A DNA stretch of 64,000 nucleotides, taken from assembly GCA_003222245.1 (NCBI GenBank), contig QHVH01000003.1:124001-188000 (forward strand), in the 5' to 3' direction. The notes beneath the pieces are model-generated. The model did not search any database, was not told the origin of the DNA, and was given only the letters and a program-made list of their open reading frames with translations. Of this stretch, positions 26,278 to 35,370 are shown piece by piece (position 1 is the stretch's first letter; each line of letters begins with the position of its first letter). Source of the stretch: Blastocatellia bacterium AA13 (lineage in GTDB: Bacteria; Acidobacteriota; Blastocatellia; UBA7656). Position numbers and translations under genes: made by a program.

Positions 26278-26493
26278 TTGGGGATTAGCGGTAAGAAGCA
26301 TTGTACAGTTTGCGGCGGAACAGGAGTGGTGAATCATTCCACCGAATATCTCAGCCTCGAAGATCGACGCTGCTGCTCAAATTGTGATATGGGACGAGCC
26401 TTGGGTGAGAGGATTGGCCGGATTATTGAGCGAATGACCTCCGAACAACATTCGGACGATATCGAGCGATACAGCTTATTCGCACTTCCTTAA
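26278..26493 (+). CDS. Small zinc-ribbon-like protein (two C-x2-C motifs)
   Basis: About 71 residues from TTG 26278 with GGGGAG 7 nt upstream; a TTG at 26245 would abut the divergent gene and lacks a ribosome site. KHCTVCGGTGVV followed by DRRCCSNCDMGRALGERIGRII gives four cysteines in DnaJ-zinc-finger-like spacing (CxxCxGxG). The C-terminal half is helical and acidic. Probably binds zinc; role unknown. A 17-bp tandem duplication starts at its stop codon. Confidence 0.5.
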   Translation: MGISGKKHCTVCGGTGVVNHSTEYLSLEDRRCCSNCDMGRALGERIGRIIERMTSEQHSDDIERYSLFALP

Positions 26494-26525
26494 TATGCCC
26501 ACATCAATAATATGCCCACATCAAT
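26492..26525 (+). repeat. 17-bp tandem duplication at a stop codon
   Basis: AATATGCCCACATCAAT occurs twice back to back at 26492-26508 and 26509-26525, starting within the TAA stop of the zinc-ribbon-like gene. Confidence 0.9.
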
Positions 26526-26827
26526 CTGACTGGCCATTATCGTGGCTTTTTCCCCCATGCTTCGTGGCGTTTTGACCGCTCGGTCAGTCAATCAGAGAGA
26601 TCACTGTAGAACTTATTCCCAGAGGACACGTTAATAGCTTGAAAGCAAGGCCGGAGCTGCAATGCGCGTAAAGTCGATCGATTAATGATCCACGTGGCGT
26701 TCGGCCTTGTAACGTCTTTGATAAATAAAAGCACAGGCCGCTAACGGTCTTTGTTTTGCGTTCGAGTCGAAGCGTATCGGCGGGCAAGCTACCTTTTATA
26801 AGCCCGCGTATACGAAAGGAGGACGAG
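26526..26827. other. Leader region of the delta-60 repeat gene
   Basis: About 300 nt with no convincing gene. It ends with a strong AAGGAGG ribosome site just before the ATG at 26828 and should contain that gene's promoter. A minus-strand open frame here overlaps the real gene start and has no coding character. Confidence 0.5.
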
Positions 26828-28115
26828 ATGGTGTTCAATTCATACCAAACATCCACGGAACTCAGGCTCGCATACCGGACAGAACCTCACTCTCACCTAA
26901 TCACTTCCAACATTATCAACCCGCGAAGGCTCATCGCTCTCGCGGCCGTCGTCGCGCTTATTTCCTCTCTAGCTCTTTCGTCCAAAACCGTACAGGCAGC
27001 GGCAGGCGATCTCGATCCTACATTTGGACGAGCAGGCATGGTAACAACCGATTTCGCGGGCGGCGTAGCAGAGGCCTCCGCAAGCGTTATTCAGCCGGAC
27101 GGATGTATTATCGCGGCTGGCTGGAGCGATAACGCGAAAGGCGCTTCTGACTTTGCGCTGGCGCGCTACAACAAAGATGGACAACTAGACTCCTCGTTTG
27201 GGTCGCGCGGCAAAGTGACCACCGTATTCGGCGGAAACGCCAAAGCATATGGCATCGCGCTTCAAGGCGATGGAAAGATCGTTGCCGCCGGCTTCGGTAA
27301 AAACAAACCTGAATCGTCGAGCGTCGATTTTGCGATTGCTCGTTACAATCCCGACGGTAGTCTGGACGCTGCTTTCGGCGACAGCGGCAAAGTAACGACG
27401 GACTTTTTCGGCAAACACGATCAGGTATACGCGGTAGCAATTCAAGCTGACCGGAAGATCGTCGTCGCCGGAGGCGCTACGTCGGTTAAGAACATCTTCG
27501 GGTTTGCGCTGGCCCGTTATAATACGGACGGAAAGCTGGATTCGACTTTTGGCGCGGGCGGCAAACTCATCACCTCTTTCATTCCTAATCAGCTCAGCGA
27601 GGCAGGCGCGAGCGCTTGCGATTCAGCCCGACGGATCGATAATCGCCGCGGGATACGCCGGACTTTCGAACCGGCCGAGCACGGATTTCGCGCTTGCCCG
27701 CTATAAGAGCAACGGCGCATTGGATCCGACATTCGGTTCCGATGGACGTGTGACTACAGATTTCTTCGACGGCTATGACGGTGTGAGCGCGCTGGCCCTC
27801 GAATCTGATGGCCTGATTGTCGCGGCCGGCATGGCCGGCATGGGAAGCGGCTGCGATTTTGGTCTAGCCCGTTATCGCCCCAATGGAACACTCGATTCTA
27901 CCTTCGGCAGTCGCGGAAAAGTGAACACCGTAATTCAGGGAGCTACAGCCTGGGCTAGCTCAGTCGTCATTCAACCCGACGGCAAAATCGTCGCAGCCGG
28001 AAATGCGATGAGCCGCGCGAACAGCAATAACGGGTTCGCTATAGTGCGCTACGGGTATGAGCCGATTGCCAGAGGCGCGGCTGCGTCCACCCACCCATCC
28101 GGTGCTGGTCAGTAG
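26828..28115 (+). pseudogene. Delta-60 repeat (beta-propeller-like) exported protein, frameshifted
   Basis: The ATG at 26828 follows a near-consensus AAGGAGG. A long N-region ending in a hydrophobic stretch (LIALAAVVALISSLALSS) and VQAAA looks like a signal peptide. Six delta-60 type units follow, each with an LDPTFG or LDSSFG start and an (I)QPDGKIVAAG strand. The first four are in one frame, which leaves the repeat consensus near 27605 (SEAGASACDS) and stops at 27706. The same pattern resumes one base over (ALAIQPDGSIIAAG) and runs to 28115, including the last two units. A single extra base, or two missing, in the GC-rich run at about 27598-27620 explains it. Real inactivation or a sequencing/assembly slip. 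Confidence 0.75.
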
Positions 28116-28141
28116 CATATACACAACTGACGATTCTTCCG

Positions 28142-28165
28142 GGGCGGGCTTTGACCCGCCCTTTT
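28142..28165 (+). terminator. Rho-independent terminator
   Basis: GGGCGGG, loop CTTTGA, CCCGCCC followed by TTTT. It ends the delta-60 repeat transcript and separates it from selB. Confidence 0.85.
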
Positions 28166-28292
28166 CTATTGCCGTTCTTTTATCGGGACATCACGCGATC
28201 CGTGAGGGGCGCGGAAGCGCAATCTCTCGAATTGGCTCTTGTTTGACGGTGTTAGTCGGCTCTTGTATCTTCAGAGCAAGAGCACATTCTCA

Positions 28293-30254
28293 ATGAAACA
28301 CGTAATCGTCGGCACCGCGGGCCACATCGATCACGGCAAGACGGCGCTGGTAAAAGCGCTCACCGGAATCGACGCTGATCGGCTCAAAGAAGAAAAACAG
28401 CGTGGGATAACGATCGACATCGGCTTCGCCGATTTATCCATCGGCGATCTTCAAATCGGCTTTGTAGATGTGCCCGGCCACGAGCGCTTCGTAAAGAATA
28501 TGCTGGCGGGCGCTCACGGACTCGATCTCGTAATGCTGGTCATTGCCGCGGACGAATCCATAATGCCGCAGACTCGCGAGCATTTCGACATTTGCCGCCT
28601 CCTCAATATTAAGTCCGGTTTAATAGCACTTACGAAATCTGATCTCGTCGACGCGGAGCTGCTCGAGCTGGCGCGAGCAGAAGTAGAAGACTTTGTAGCC
28701 GGCTCTTTTCTCGAGAACGCCCCCATTATTCCCGTAAGCTCGCGAACCGGCGACGGCATCGAGCAGCTCAAGATCGCACTTGCTCTATTGTCCGAATCGG
28801 TAAAAGCCCGTGCGGGCGACAGCATCGCTCGGCTGCCGATCGATCGGGCTTTTTCGATAAAAGGATTTGGAACCGTCGTAACCGGTACTCTGACTTCCGG
28901 TTCAATACATACCGGCAATGAAGTAGAAATCCTTCCATCCGGCCTTCGCGCGCGCGTCAGAAATCTTCAAGTTCACGGCGGTAACACCGATGAGGCGGTC
29001 GCAGGCCAGCGGACAGCCATAAATCTCCAAGGCGTCAACATCGAGCAGGTTTCGCGCGGGATGCAATTGGCCGCGCCGGGAAAACTGAAGCCGAGCAGCT
29101 TGTTGGATGCCTCACTCGACCTGCTGCCCGGCGCGCCCCGGCCACTCGTGCAGCGAGCGCGAATCAGGCTTCATCACGGAACCGCCGAGGTCATGGCGCG
29201 AGTTCTGATATTCGCCGGCCAGAATGACTCGGTGCTGGAGGAAAAAGATAACGGCAAAGACAATTCGCAGGCTCGCGCCGGAATAGTAGAGCCCGGCCAG
29301 AGCCGAATCGTGCAGCTCCGGCTCGAGGAGCCGATTTCAGCGCTTCCGGGTGATCGCTTCATCATTCGGAGCTACTCGCCTCAGCTAACGATCGGCGGCG
29401 GAGTAATCATCGACGCGCAACCCGCCAAGCATCGCATTCGCGATTCGGCTGTGCTCGAGACGCTCACAAAGCTCAAGCTGGCGGATCCAGTCGACCAAGG
29501 GGCGATATTCCTCGAGATGGCCGGTCCAGGTGGAATGCAAAGCGCCGAGCTGGCTTCGCGCATTGGCGCTTCGGACGAACAAATTCAGATAATTTCGAAG
29601 AGGTTGATTTCAGACCGACAAGCGATTGAGGTTTCGGATTCACCATTGATTTTGCTCGCTGTCGGCGTCTATGAGACTCTTGCCGGAGACGTCGTCAAAA
29701 TCCTGGAACAGCATCATAAAAAACAGCCGCTGTCGCTCGGGCTCAGTCGCGAAGAGGTTCGCGAGCGAGTGTTCGGCGGCGCCAGACCGGAGATTTTTCG
29801 CGCTGTAATAGCGCGGCTGGCGGACGCCGGTGCGGTCAAAGCCGAACGCGATGCTCTGCGCCTCTCATCTCACAGCCCTGCGCTATCGAACAAAGAAATG
29901 GATGCGCGAAACAAATTGGAGGGTGCAATCAAAAGATCAGCGCTTCAGGCCTGCACTCTAGAAGAGATTGCAGCGCAGACCGAAGTGCCTCTGGAACTGG
30001 CCCGAAAACTGTTTACGTTGGCAGCCTCCGAAGGGCTCGTCACGAAAATCGGCGATATGGTATTCGATGTCGAGGCCCTCGGCCGGCTGAAGTCACTCGT
30101 GCAAGCGCGTAAATCGGTCAGCAACCGCATAGACGTAGCGGTATTCAAAGAGATCACAGGAGGCCTTTCGCGCAAACACGCGATACCGCTGTTGGAGTAT
30201 CTCGATCGACAGCGTATAACGCGGCGCGTGGGAAACGAGCGCGAGATTTTGTAA
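28293..30254 (+). CDS. selB: Selenocysteine-specific elongation factor SelB
   Basis: 653 residues from ATG 28293 (a TTG frame from 28239 adds an unlikely leader). The GTPase motifs are [11 protein letters not shown] (P-loop), RGITIDIGF (switch I), DVPGHERF (switch II) and LTKSDLV. EF-Tu-like domains II and III follow ([29 protein letters not shown]). The C-terminal about 250 residues are the winged helices that bind SECIS RNA ([38 protein letters not shown]). SelB brings Sec-tRNA to UGA codons carrying a SECIS hairpin, such as that at 5911-5928. selA, selD and selC are not in this window. Confidence 0.95.
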   Translation: MKHVIVGTAGHIDHGKTALVKALTGIDADRLKEEKQRGITIDIGFADLSIGDLQIGFVDVPGHERFVKNMLAGAHGLDLVMLVIAADESIMPQTREHFDICRLLNIKSGLIALTKSDLVDAELLELARAEVEDFVAGSFLENAPIIPVSSRTGDGIEQLKIALALLSESVKARAGDSIARLPIDRAFSIKGFGTVVTGTLTSGSIHTGNEVEILPSGLRARVRNLQVHGGNTDEAVAGQRTAINLQGVNIEQVSRGMQLAAPGKLKPSSLLDASLDLLPGAPRPLVQRARIRLHHGTAEVMARVLIFAGQNDSVLEEKDNGKDNSQARAGIVEPGQSRIVQLRLEEPISALPGDRFIIRSYSPQLTIGGGVIIDAQPAKHRIRDSAVLETLTKLKLADPVDQGAIFLEMAGPGGMQSAELASRIGASDEQIQIISKRLISDRQAIEVSDSPLILLAVGVYETLAGDVVKILEQHHKKQPLSLGLSREEVRERVFGGARPEIFRAVIARLADAGAVKAERDALRLSSHSPALSNKEMDARNKLEGAIKRSALQACTLEEIAAQTEVPLELARKLFTLAASEGLVTKIGDMVFDVEALGRLKSLVQARKSVSNRIDVAVFKEITGGLSRKHAIPLLEYLDRQRITRRVGNEREIL

Positions 30255-30298
30255 AGTTAAAGGCGAACGCAGGGTCCGCCTTCGAGCAGGAGATTCAT

Positions 30299-31276
30299 AT
30301 GAAAGACAGAAGATTATTTATTAGAGCATCGGTTTTCTTACTCGCAATCGCAGTGCTTGCCGCGGCGTTCGCGCTTCGGCCCCGCTCGGCGAGAACAAGC
30401 GGGACGGCTGACTTGATTCAGTTCCTTCCTGACGGGAACGGCATCGTAACAGTAGACGTCCAGCGAGTGGTCGCGAGCGATCTGTGGACGACCGCGTCGG
30501 CTCAGGGCAGGTTCAAGAACCTGATTACCAGCGCTCAAGGCGAGATGGCCTCCTTGGGAATAAAGATGACGGATGTAAAGACCGCTGTCATCGCAATACC
30601 TGGAGGCGGCCCTGCGCAAGCCGTCAGCATCGTAACCGGCAGCTTCAAGGAGCGTGAGCTGATTTCAAGGCTTCAACAAGACAAGCGAGTCACCATTACG
30701 AACGCGCCATATAAAGCGGTCGACGTTTACACGCTTACGCCGTCGGATTCGACGAGCCAGACGACAACAACTCCAGTGGCTTTTGCTTTCTACGACTCAT
30801 CCACGATTGCCATGGGCTCGACGAACGGAGTGAAATCCTCAATCGACGTCAAGGCAGGCGATCAGCGCGGTATTGCCCAAAATCAAAAATATGCAGACGT
30901 AATTACCCAGTTGCCCTCCGGGGCCGTCGGACTCGTGCTCTCACCTCAAGCGTTTCTCGGACACTTTCCAAAAGACGCGGTACTTCCGCTTCCCGATCTG
31001 AAAACCGTTGATCTCATCTTCGGCGTCATCGAGATCGGATCTATCGTCGATCTGAATCTGACCTTTCGCAATGAAACCGCCGAACAGGGCGCATCGATGG
31101 CGACGAATCTTAGCGCGCTGCTGAAAACAGCGGCCGGCATCTTGAAGGTCACAAAAAAAGGCAAGTACGCTTCTCTGGCCGACGCCCTGAAAACGTTTTC
31201 GGTCACGAGCAATGGGCAAGATGTAAAGATGACCGGCACGCTGACCAAAGAGCTATTCGCTCAGGTCCTGAAGTGA
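30299..31276 (+). CDS. Uncharacterised exported protein
   Basis: 325 residues; AGGAG lies 7-8 nt before the ATG. The N-terminus has a signal peptide or anchor (ASVFLLAIAVLAAAFALRP). The body is an alpha/beta protein with IQFLPDGNGIVTVDVQRVV, VKTAVIAIPGGG, AFYDSSTIAMGST and AVGLVLSPQAF. This layout resembles DUF3352-like or acidobacterial periplasmic proteins that start with a '..P.....v.vd..' motif, but I cannot name the family. It is 44 nt after selB on the same strand; a functional link to selenium is not implied. Confidence 0.65.
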   Translation: MKDRRLFIRASVFLLAIAVLAAAFALRPRSARTSGTADLIQFLPDGNGIVTVDVQRVVASDLWTTASAQGRFKNLITSAQGEMASLGIKMTDVKTAVIAIPGGGPAQAVSIVTGSFKERELISRLQQDKRVTITNAPYKAVDVYTLTPSDSTSQTTTTPVAFAFYDSSTIAMGSTNGVKSSIDVKAGDQRGIAQNQKYADVITQLPSGAVGLVLSPQAFLGHFPKDAVLPLPDLKTVDLIFGVIEIGSIVDLNLTFRNETAEQGASMATNLSALLKTAAGILKVTKKGKYASLADALKTFSVTSNGQDVKMTGTLTKELFAQVLK

Positions 31277-31404
31277 TCAGAGCAGAATGCACTAAGCGGG
31301 CTTATGAGTACCGAGAGAATAGTCCCAGCCTACTTTTGCAAGCGAACGCCTGGATGATGCTTGACCGTTTATGTGAGGACTGAAAGGCCGCCTATAAAGG
31401 TAAA

Positions 31405-31439
31405 GCACTCGTTTCGAGCAAATCCGTTGAAACGAGTGC
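31405..31439 (+). promoter_or_regulatory. 11-bp perfect hairpin in the pyrE-like leader
   Basis: GCACTCGTTTC, 13-nt loop, GAAACGAGTGC. It ends 59 nt before the start codon of the pyrE-like gene and has no U-run, so it is not a simple terminator. It could be an operator or an RNA element. Confidence 0.5.
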
Positions 31440-31498
31440 CCTGCCCACCTATAATCGCCGTCTACCCCTTTTTTACTTACTATCATCCTGGAGGCACA

Positions 31499-32110
31499 AT
31501 GATCTCGAGTGCGCAGTTAATCCCATCCAAAGAAGCCGTCCTCGACTTGCTTAAAGATACCGGCGCGCTTCGCGAAGGCCATTTCGAATTTCCCAATGGA
31601 GTCCACTCGCGGCAGTACTTTCAAATGCCGCTGGCAATGCGGTATCACGGAAATGCCCGTGTGCTCAACGTAGCCCTCTCCCGCCTGCTGCGAATGGAAC
31701 ACGAGGTACTTGCCGCGCTTCCCAATTGCGCGATAATAGCGCCGGCCGCGGGCGGAATCCCCGTCGCTTTCGGTGTTCGAGAAGCTCTTAATGCCGATCA
31801 AATCTTCTGGGCCGAGAAGGAAAATGGGCAGTACAGGCTCAGGCAATATCTGGACGCGCATGGGCTTCGCTGCATTGTCGTCGACGACATAGTCCGCTCC
31901 GGCAAGGTAATAACGTTGATGATAGACCTTGTGCGCGAGGTTGGAGCCGAAGTAATCGCCATAGGAAGCCTCGTACATTTCAGCTGCGCGAAACTCGACA
32001 TCGGCGACATTCCTTATAAGTCTCTGGTAAATGTCGATGCTTACTTTGCCACGCGCAACGATTGCGACCAGTGCAAAGCCGGTGAACCGATCGAAAGCGT
32101 CAGGGTCTGA
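31499..32110 (+). CDS. pyrE: Orotate phosphoribosyltransferase-like protein
   Basis: 203 residues from ATG 31499, with GGAGG 5 nt upstream. The PRPP-binding loop CIVVDDIVRSGKV and the N-terminal TGALREGHFEFPNGVHSRQYFQMP follow the PyrE layout, in which FxLxSGxxSxxYFD precedes the Rossmann-like core (IIAPAAGGIPVAF). PyrE makes OMP from orotate and PRPP in pyrimidine synthesis. The flexible catalytic loop is AEKENGQYRLRQ instead of the usual K-x2-K-x-H-G pattern, so an altered specificity is possible. A hairpin lies in the leader. Confidence 0.65.
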   Translation: MISSAQLIPSKEAVLDLLKDTGALREGHFEFPNGVHSRQYFQMPLAMRYHGNARVLNVALSRLLRMEHEVLAALPNCAIIAPAAGGIPVAFGVREALNADQIFWAEKENGQYRLRQYLDAHGLRCIVVDDIVRSGKVITLMIDLVREVGAEVIAIGSLVHFSCAKLDIGDIPYKSLVNVDAYFATRNDCDQCKAGEPIESVRV

Positions 32111-32143
32111 AACATCATTCGCGATGATCCGGAGAAGAAACCT

Positions 32144-33082
32144 ATGAGAACGATTTTGCGACAGTCGCCATGCAGCCTGTTTCTCGCGACGGCTCTTGTG
32201 TTGGGCGTCTATTTTGCGGCAGTCAATCCAACGGCAGCGGCAATCCCCCGCTACAGAGCGTCGACGGTTCAACCGCAACAAGCCGCACCCCCTGAGAAGT
32301 GGGCAACCGTTTACGGCGCTAAGCTCCGGTACGTTGAAGCCGGGACGGGCCCGGCGGTGATTCTGCTCCATGGGCTCGGGGGAGACTCATCGAATTGGGC
32401 TTCGACAATCGGCCCGCTGTCGCAGAAATACAGAGTAGTCGTTCCGGATCAGATCGGCTTTGGAAAATCAGACAAGCTGCTGATCAACTATAGGGTCGGC
32501 ACGTATGTCGATTTTCTCAAAGGCTTCATGAAGGAGCTGAAGATTGAGCGGTCATCGCTGGTCGGCAACTCACTTGGCGGTTGGATCGCCGCCGCATTTA
32601 CGCTTGCAAACCCTCAGATGGTGGATCATCTCGTGCTCGTAGATTCCGCGGGGTTCTCGCTGCCTAAGGATTCGGATCCCGCCGTGCTCGGCGCGTTGAA
32701 CCCGTCGACTCGAGATCAGGTAAAGCTTCTTCTGCCGCTCGTCTTTTACAACACGGCTATGTTCGCTAGCGACTCCGCGGTCGACGCGTTCTTCGCGCGA
32801 AAGATAAACGCAGGGGATTCCTACACAACTCAGCGCATTATCGATTCGATCGTGCGCCGGGAAGACGTCCTGGATTCGAAGCTTTCAGCGCTCAAGAAAC
32901 CCACGCTTATAATCTGGGGCCGCGAGGATAAGCTGACTCCTTTGGCGTTGGGCGAGCGGTTTAAACAAGAGATTGGCGGCTCCGAATTATTGGTGCTTGA
33001 AAAATGCGGCCACGTCCCGCAGTTGGAAAAGGCGCCGGAATTCAATGCCGCGCTGATGAAGTTTCTTGGCGCGGGTATATAG
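32144..33082 (+). CDS. Exported alpha/beta hydrolase
   Basis: 312 residues. A signal peptide (CSLFLATALVLGVYFAAVNPTAAA) precedes an alpha/beta-hydrolase core: VILLHGLGGDSSNWAST (oxyanion), VVPDQIGFGKSDKL, nucleophile elbow VGNSLGGW (Ser), IWGREDKLTPL (Asp) and KCGHVPQLEKAPEF (His). The cap region is about 60 residues. These enzymes cleave esters or C-C bonds; the family resembles MhpC/BioH-type hydrolases, but export suggests a periplasmic ester substrate. It follows the pyrE-like gene by 33 nt. Confidence 0.88.
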   Translation: MRTILRQSPCSLFLATALVLGVYFAAVNPTAAAIPRYRASTVQPQQAAPPEKWATVYGAKLRYVEAGTGPAVILLHGLGGDSSNWASTIGPLSQKYRVVVPDQIGFGKSDKLLINYRVGTYVDFLKGFMKELKIERSSLVGNSLGGWIAAAFTLANPQMVDHLVLVDSAGFSLPKDSDPAVLGALNPSTRDQVKLLLPLVFYNTAMFASDSAVDAFFARKINAGDSYTTQRIIDSIVRREDVLDSKLSALKKPTLIIWGREDKLTPLALGERFKQEIGGSELLVLEKCGHVPQLEKAPEFNAALMKFLGAGI

Positions 33083-33212
33083 GATCCTGAGCCAAGTATC
33101 GCCTGTCACGAAAAGCAATATAGTCCGGCAGTGGATTGCATGGGCATCAGAAGCGCCTGCGTCCTGTTCCAGTATTATACCGGCGCTCAAGTACGCGTAT
33201 CTGGAGGTTGGA

Positions 33213-33545
33213 ATGAACGAGATTTTCTCAGAGAAGGTCGTGACCAACAGGAGGACGTACTATTTTGACGTGAAAGAAACAAAGGATGGGGCGAAGTACC
33301 TGGTCATAGGCGAGCTTACTCAGATGGGCAGCGAGATGGAGCGGCACCGCGTAATGGTATTCGAGGAGAGCCTGGACTTCTTCATGGAGGGTCTCGACAA
33401 AGCGGTAGATTTTATTATGAACAACACCAGAGGCGGCGATGAAGATGGGCCTCGAGAAAATGGAGATCGGGAGAAGTCGCATGAGATCGAGATGCTCAGG
33501 AGGATTGAAGATAAGCTGGATCAGATCCGTAGACATTTTCGATAA
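33213..33545 (+). CDS. PUR-family DNA/RNA-binding protein (DUF3276)
   Basis: 110 residues from ATG 33213 with GGAGG 6 nt upstream; longer frames overlap the hydrolase gene. The PUR repeat fold is recognised from FSEKVVTNRRTYYFDVKETKD, YLVIGELTQM, RHRVMVFEESLDFFMEGLDKAVDFI. Bacterial PUR proteins bind single-stranded nucleic acid. The tail (residues 75-110) is charged and helical (EIEMLRRIEDKLDQIRRHF), possibly a dimerising coil. Confidence 0.85.
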   Translation: MNEIFSEKVVTNRRTYYFDVKETKDGAKYLVIGELTQMGSEMERHRVMVFEESLDFFMEGLDKAVDFIMNNTRGGDEDGPRENGDREKSHEIEMLRRIEDKLDQIRRHFR

Positions 33546-33604
33546 ACGCTATCGTTTAGCGAGAGACGGTGCTCGACCGTCATCGACCGATTATCGATTA
33601 GTCG

Positions 33605-34594
33605 TTAATCCAATTCGAGTCTTCTCGCCAGCGACTCATCGAGTTTTCCAAGCGCATAAGCAATCTTCAACGTGTTCCGATGAACTCGATCGGTCGCGCG
33701 ATCGGCCATTCGACCGTCGATTATTGTAGAACCCAAACCGCCTCTTTCTATTTCCAAAAACTGTTTGACCTCTTCAATCGCCTGCGCTATTTCCGCATCG
33801 GGAATTGAAAAGAGCTCCACCGCAAGCTCGGACTGCTCGGGCATTCCCGTCCACTTTCCAGCGAAGCCGAAGTCGCGCGCCAATGTCGCATCTCGTCGAA
33901 ACTCTTCAATCGCTTCGACGCGTTCCTGTTCGGTTTTATTCTGAGTGGGATAGTTCGTAGTCATTTCCGCGATGGCCGGCACTCCAACGGACGCGGCCGC
34001 GCTGACAAGACGCACACGCGCATAATTGATCAGCGGATGGTCGCAGCGATATACCGAGCCGCGCATTCCAAGACTGGCCCAATAGTCATACGACCCGAGC
34101 ACTAGTCCGACGAGTCGTTCCGAGGCCCTGGCAATCTCAAAAACGCGCTCGACGGCGTTAACTGATTCGATCAGCACTTCGATCTTTATTTTGCCTGGCG
34201 CAAGACCGGCCGATCTCTCCGCCTTTTCAACGGCAGCATCGAGAGCACGCAGCTCCTCAGGAACTTCAACCTTCGGATATATCAAACCGTCGAGGCAGTC
34301 ACCGGCGGCTTCAATGATGACCCTGACATCTTCGAATTCCGGATCAAGCTCGTAGCCTCGCGGGCGGAAGAAACGAAGCCTCTTGTCCCAGTCGAGCTCC
34401 TTGAATGCTCGAATGACATTGGATCGCCCCTGCTGCAGCAGCTCTAAATTGCCGCGAGGTATCGAGTCCTCGAGATCAAGCATCACCAGATTAGCTTTGG
34501 ATCGAGTGACCGCTTTCTCAATGTATTTCCAAACCGTGGCCGGAGTCGTCAGGTGGGCCATCTGGAGAAGGTATCGTGGCTCGAGTTCGATCAT
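33605..34594 (-). CDS. HpcH/HpaI aldolase / citrate-lyase beta (CitE)-like protein
   Basis: 329 residues from ATG 34594; the longer frame to 34672 overlaps the glycosyltransferase. The CitE-type TIM barrel is marked by ANLVMLDLEDSIPRGN (metal-binding Asp/Glu), KRLRFFRPRGYELDPEFEDV, KIKIEVLIESVNAVERVFEIA and LVLGSYDYWASLGMRG (the Asp/Glu ligand region). Relatives split or form C-C bonds of CoA thioesters (malyl-CoA, beta-methylmalyl-CoA, citramalyl-CoA); the substrate is not decidable. It closes a minus-strand run epimerase, glycosyltransferase, lyase. Confidence 0.82.
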   Translation of the reverse strand: MIELEPRYLLQMAHLTTPATVWKYIEKAVTRSKANLVMLDLEDSIPRGNLELLQQGRSNVIRAFKELDWDKRLRFFRPRGYELDPEFEDVRVIIEAAGDCLDGLIYPKVEVPEELRALDAAVEKAERSAGLAPGKIKIEVLIESVNAVERVFEIARASERLVGLVLGSYDYWASLGMRGSVYRCDHPLINYARVRLVSAAASVGVPAIAEMTTNYPTQNKTEQERVEAIEEFRRDATLARDFGFAGKWTGMPEQSELAVELFSIPDAEIAQAIEEVKQFLEIERGGLGSTIIDGRMADRATDRVHRNTLKIAYALGKLDESLARRLELD

Positions 34595-34620
34595 AGAGGG
34601 GCTCTTCACCGGTCTAAGTA

Positions 34621-35370
34621 TTATCTTTTCAATCCCAGCCCGAGAAATAAGATCGGGCGAAATATTTTCCACCAGTCGGTTATCGCGCGCATTTTTGTGT
34701 AGGCAATGCCGTCGGTCTTGGGATACTCGATGGTGACCGCCGCTTCGATGACCTTATGCTTCAATCTCAGCGCTTTGAATAGCAGATAAGGCTCGAGCTC
34801 ATACCTATCCAGCCATTCCTGCCAGAGGTTTATTCGTTTGTCTTCCAATAAAGAGAGGCGCAATGCCCGAAAACCGCTCGATGCATCGCTTACGCGGTGG
34901 CCGCAGAAGAGAGAAAAGAGAAATGTATATGCGCGAGTGCCGAGCTTTCGTCTCAACGGCATTCGGAGGAACTCGCCGCCTTTTTTATATCGAGAGCCCT
35001 GCACAAGCTCGAAGCCCTGATCGATGATGGGATCGACAAGCCTCGGAATCTGCTCGGGCGGCGTCTTGCCTCCACCCGAGACAATCACTACGATGTCGAA
35101 TTTCTGTGCAATTCCATAGTCGATTCCGGCGCGGATCGCGGCTCCCACGCCTTTATTAGCGCCCTGCCTGATCACAAAGGCGCCCGCCGATTCAGCAAAA
35201 CTGGCAGTGTCGTCGCTCGATCCGTCGTCCACGACTACAATCGCGTCGACGGCGCCGCGAGGAACAGCTCTGACGACTCGGGCTATCCGTTCGCCTTCAT
35301 TCCAGGCGGGCGCTACGCATAGAATCCGCGGCCTTGCGCTGGTCGAGCTTGGCTGATTCGAATCGCTCAC
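34621..35370 (-). CDS. Family 2 glycosyltransferase (dolichol-phosphate mannosyltransferase-like)
   Basis: 249 residues. GT-A fold: ILCVAPAWNEGERIARVVRAV, IVVVDDGSSDDTASFAES (nucleotide-sugar DxD region), GANKGVGAAIRAGIDYG, VVIVSGGGKTPPEQIPRL, then YKKGGEFLRMPLRRK and ASSGFRALR. No TM helix is visible, so it probably works at the cytoplasmic face of the membrane, charging a lipid carrier. It overlaps the upstream epimerase by 4 nt, which suggests a shared surface-polysaccharide or glycolipid pathway. Confidence 0.85.
   Translation of the reverse strand: MSDSNQPSSTSARPRILCVAPAWNEGERIARVVRAVPRGAVDAIVVVDDGSSDDTASFAESAGAFVIRQGANKGVGAAIRAGIDYGIAQKFDIVVIVSGGGKTPPEQIPRLVDPIIDQGFELVQGSRYKKGGEFLRMPLRRKLGTRAYTFLFSLFCGHRVSDASSGFRALRLSLLEDKRINLWQEWLDRYELEPYLLFKALRLKHKVIEAAVTIEYPKTDGIAYTKMRAITDWWKIFRPILFLGLGLKR

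Noticed and set aside
26584-26856. 90-aa minus-strand open frame upstream of the delta-60 gene
   Set aside because: It overlaps the true start with its AAGGAGG site and has no ribosome site or recognised features.
28116-28292. tRNA-Sec (selC) next to selB
   Set aside because: The gap holds a terminator hairpin but no cloverleaf with a long acceptor arm and a TCA anticodon that I can find.
31517-32371. 284-aa minus-strand open frame
   Set aside because: Antisense to the pyrE-like gene and the start of the exported hydrolase; no ribosome site and no protein features.
33546-33604. Terminator between the PUR gene and the CitE-like gene
   Set aside because: Two weak hairpins (5 and 6 bp) are present but neither is followed by a U-run on either strand.
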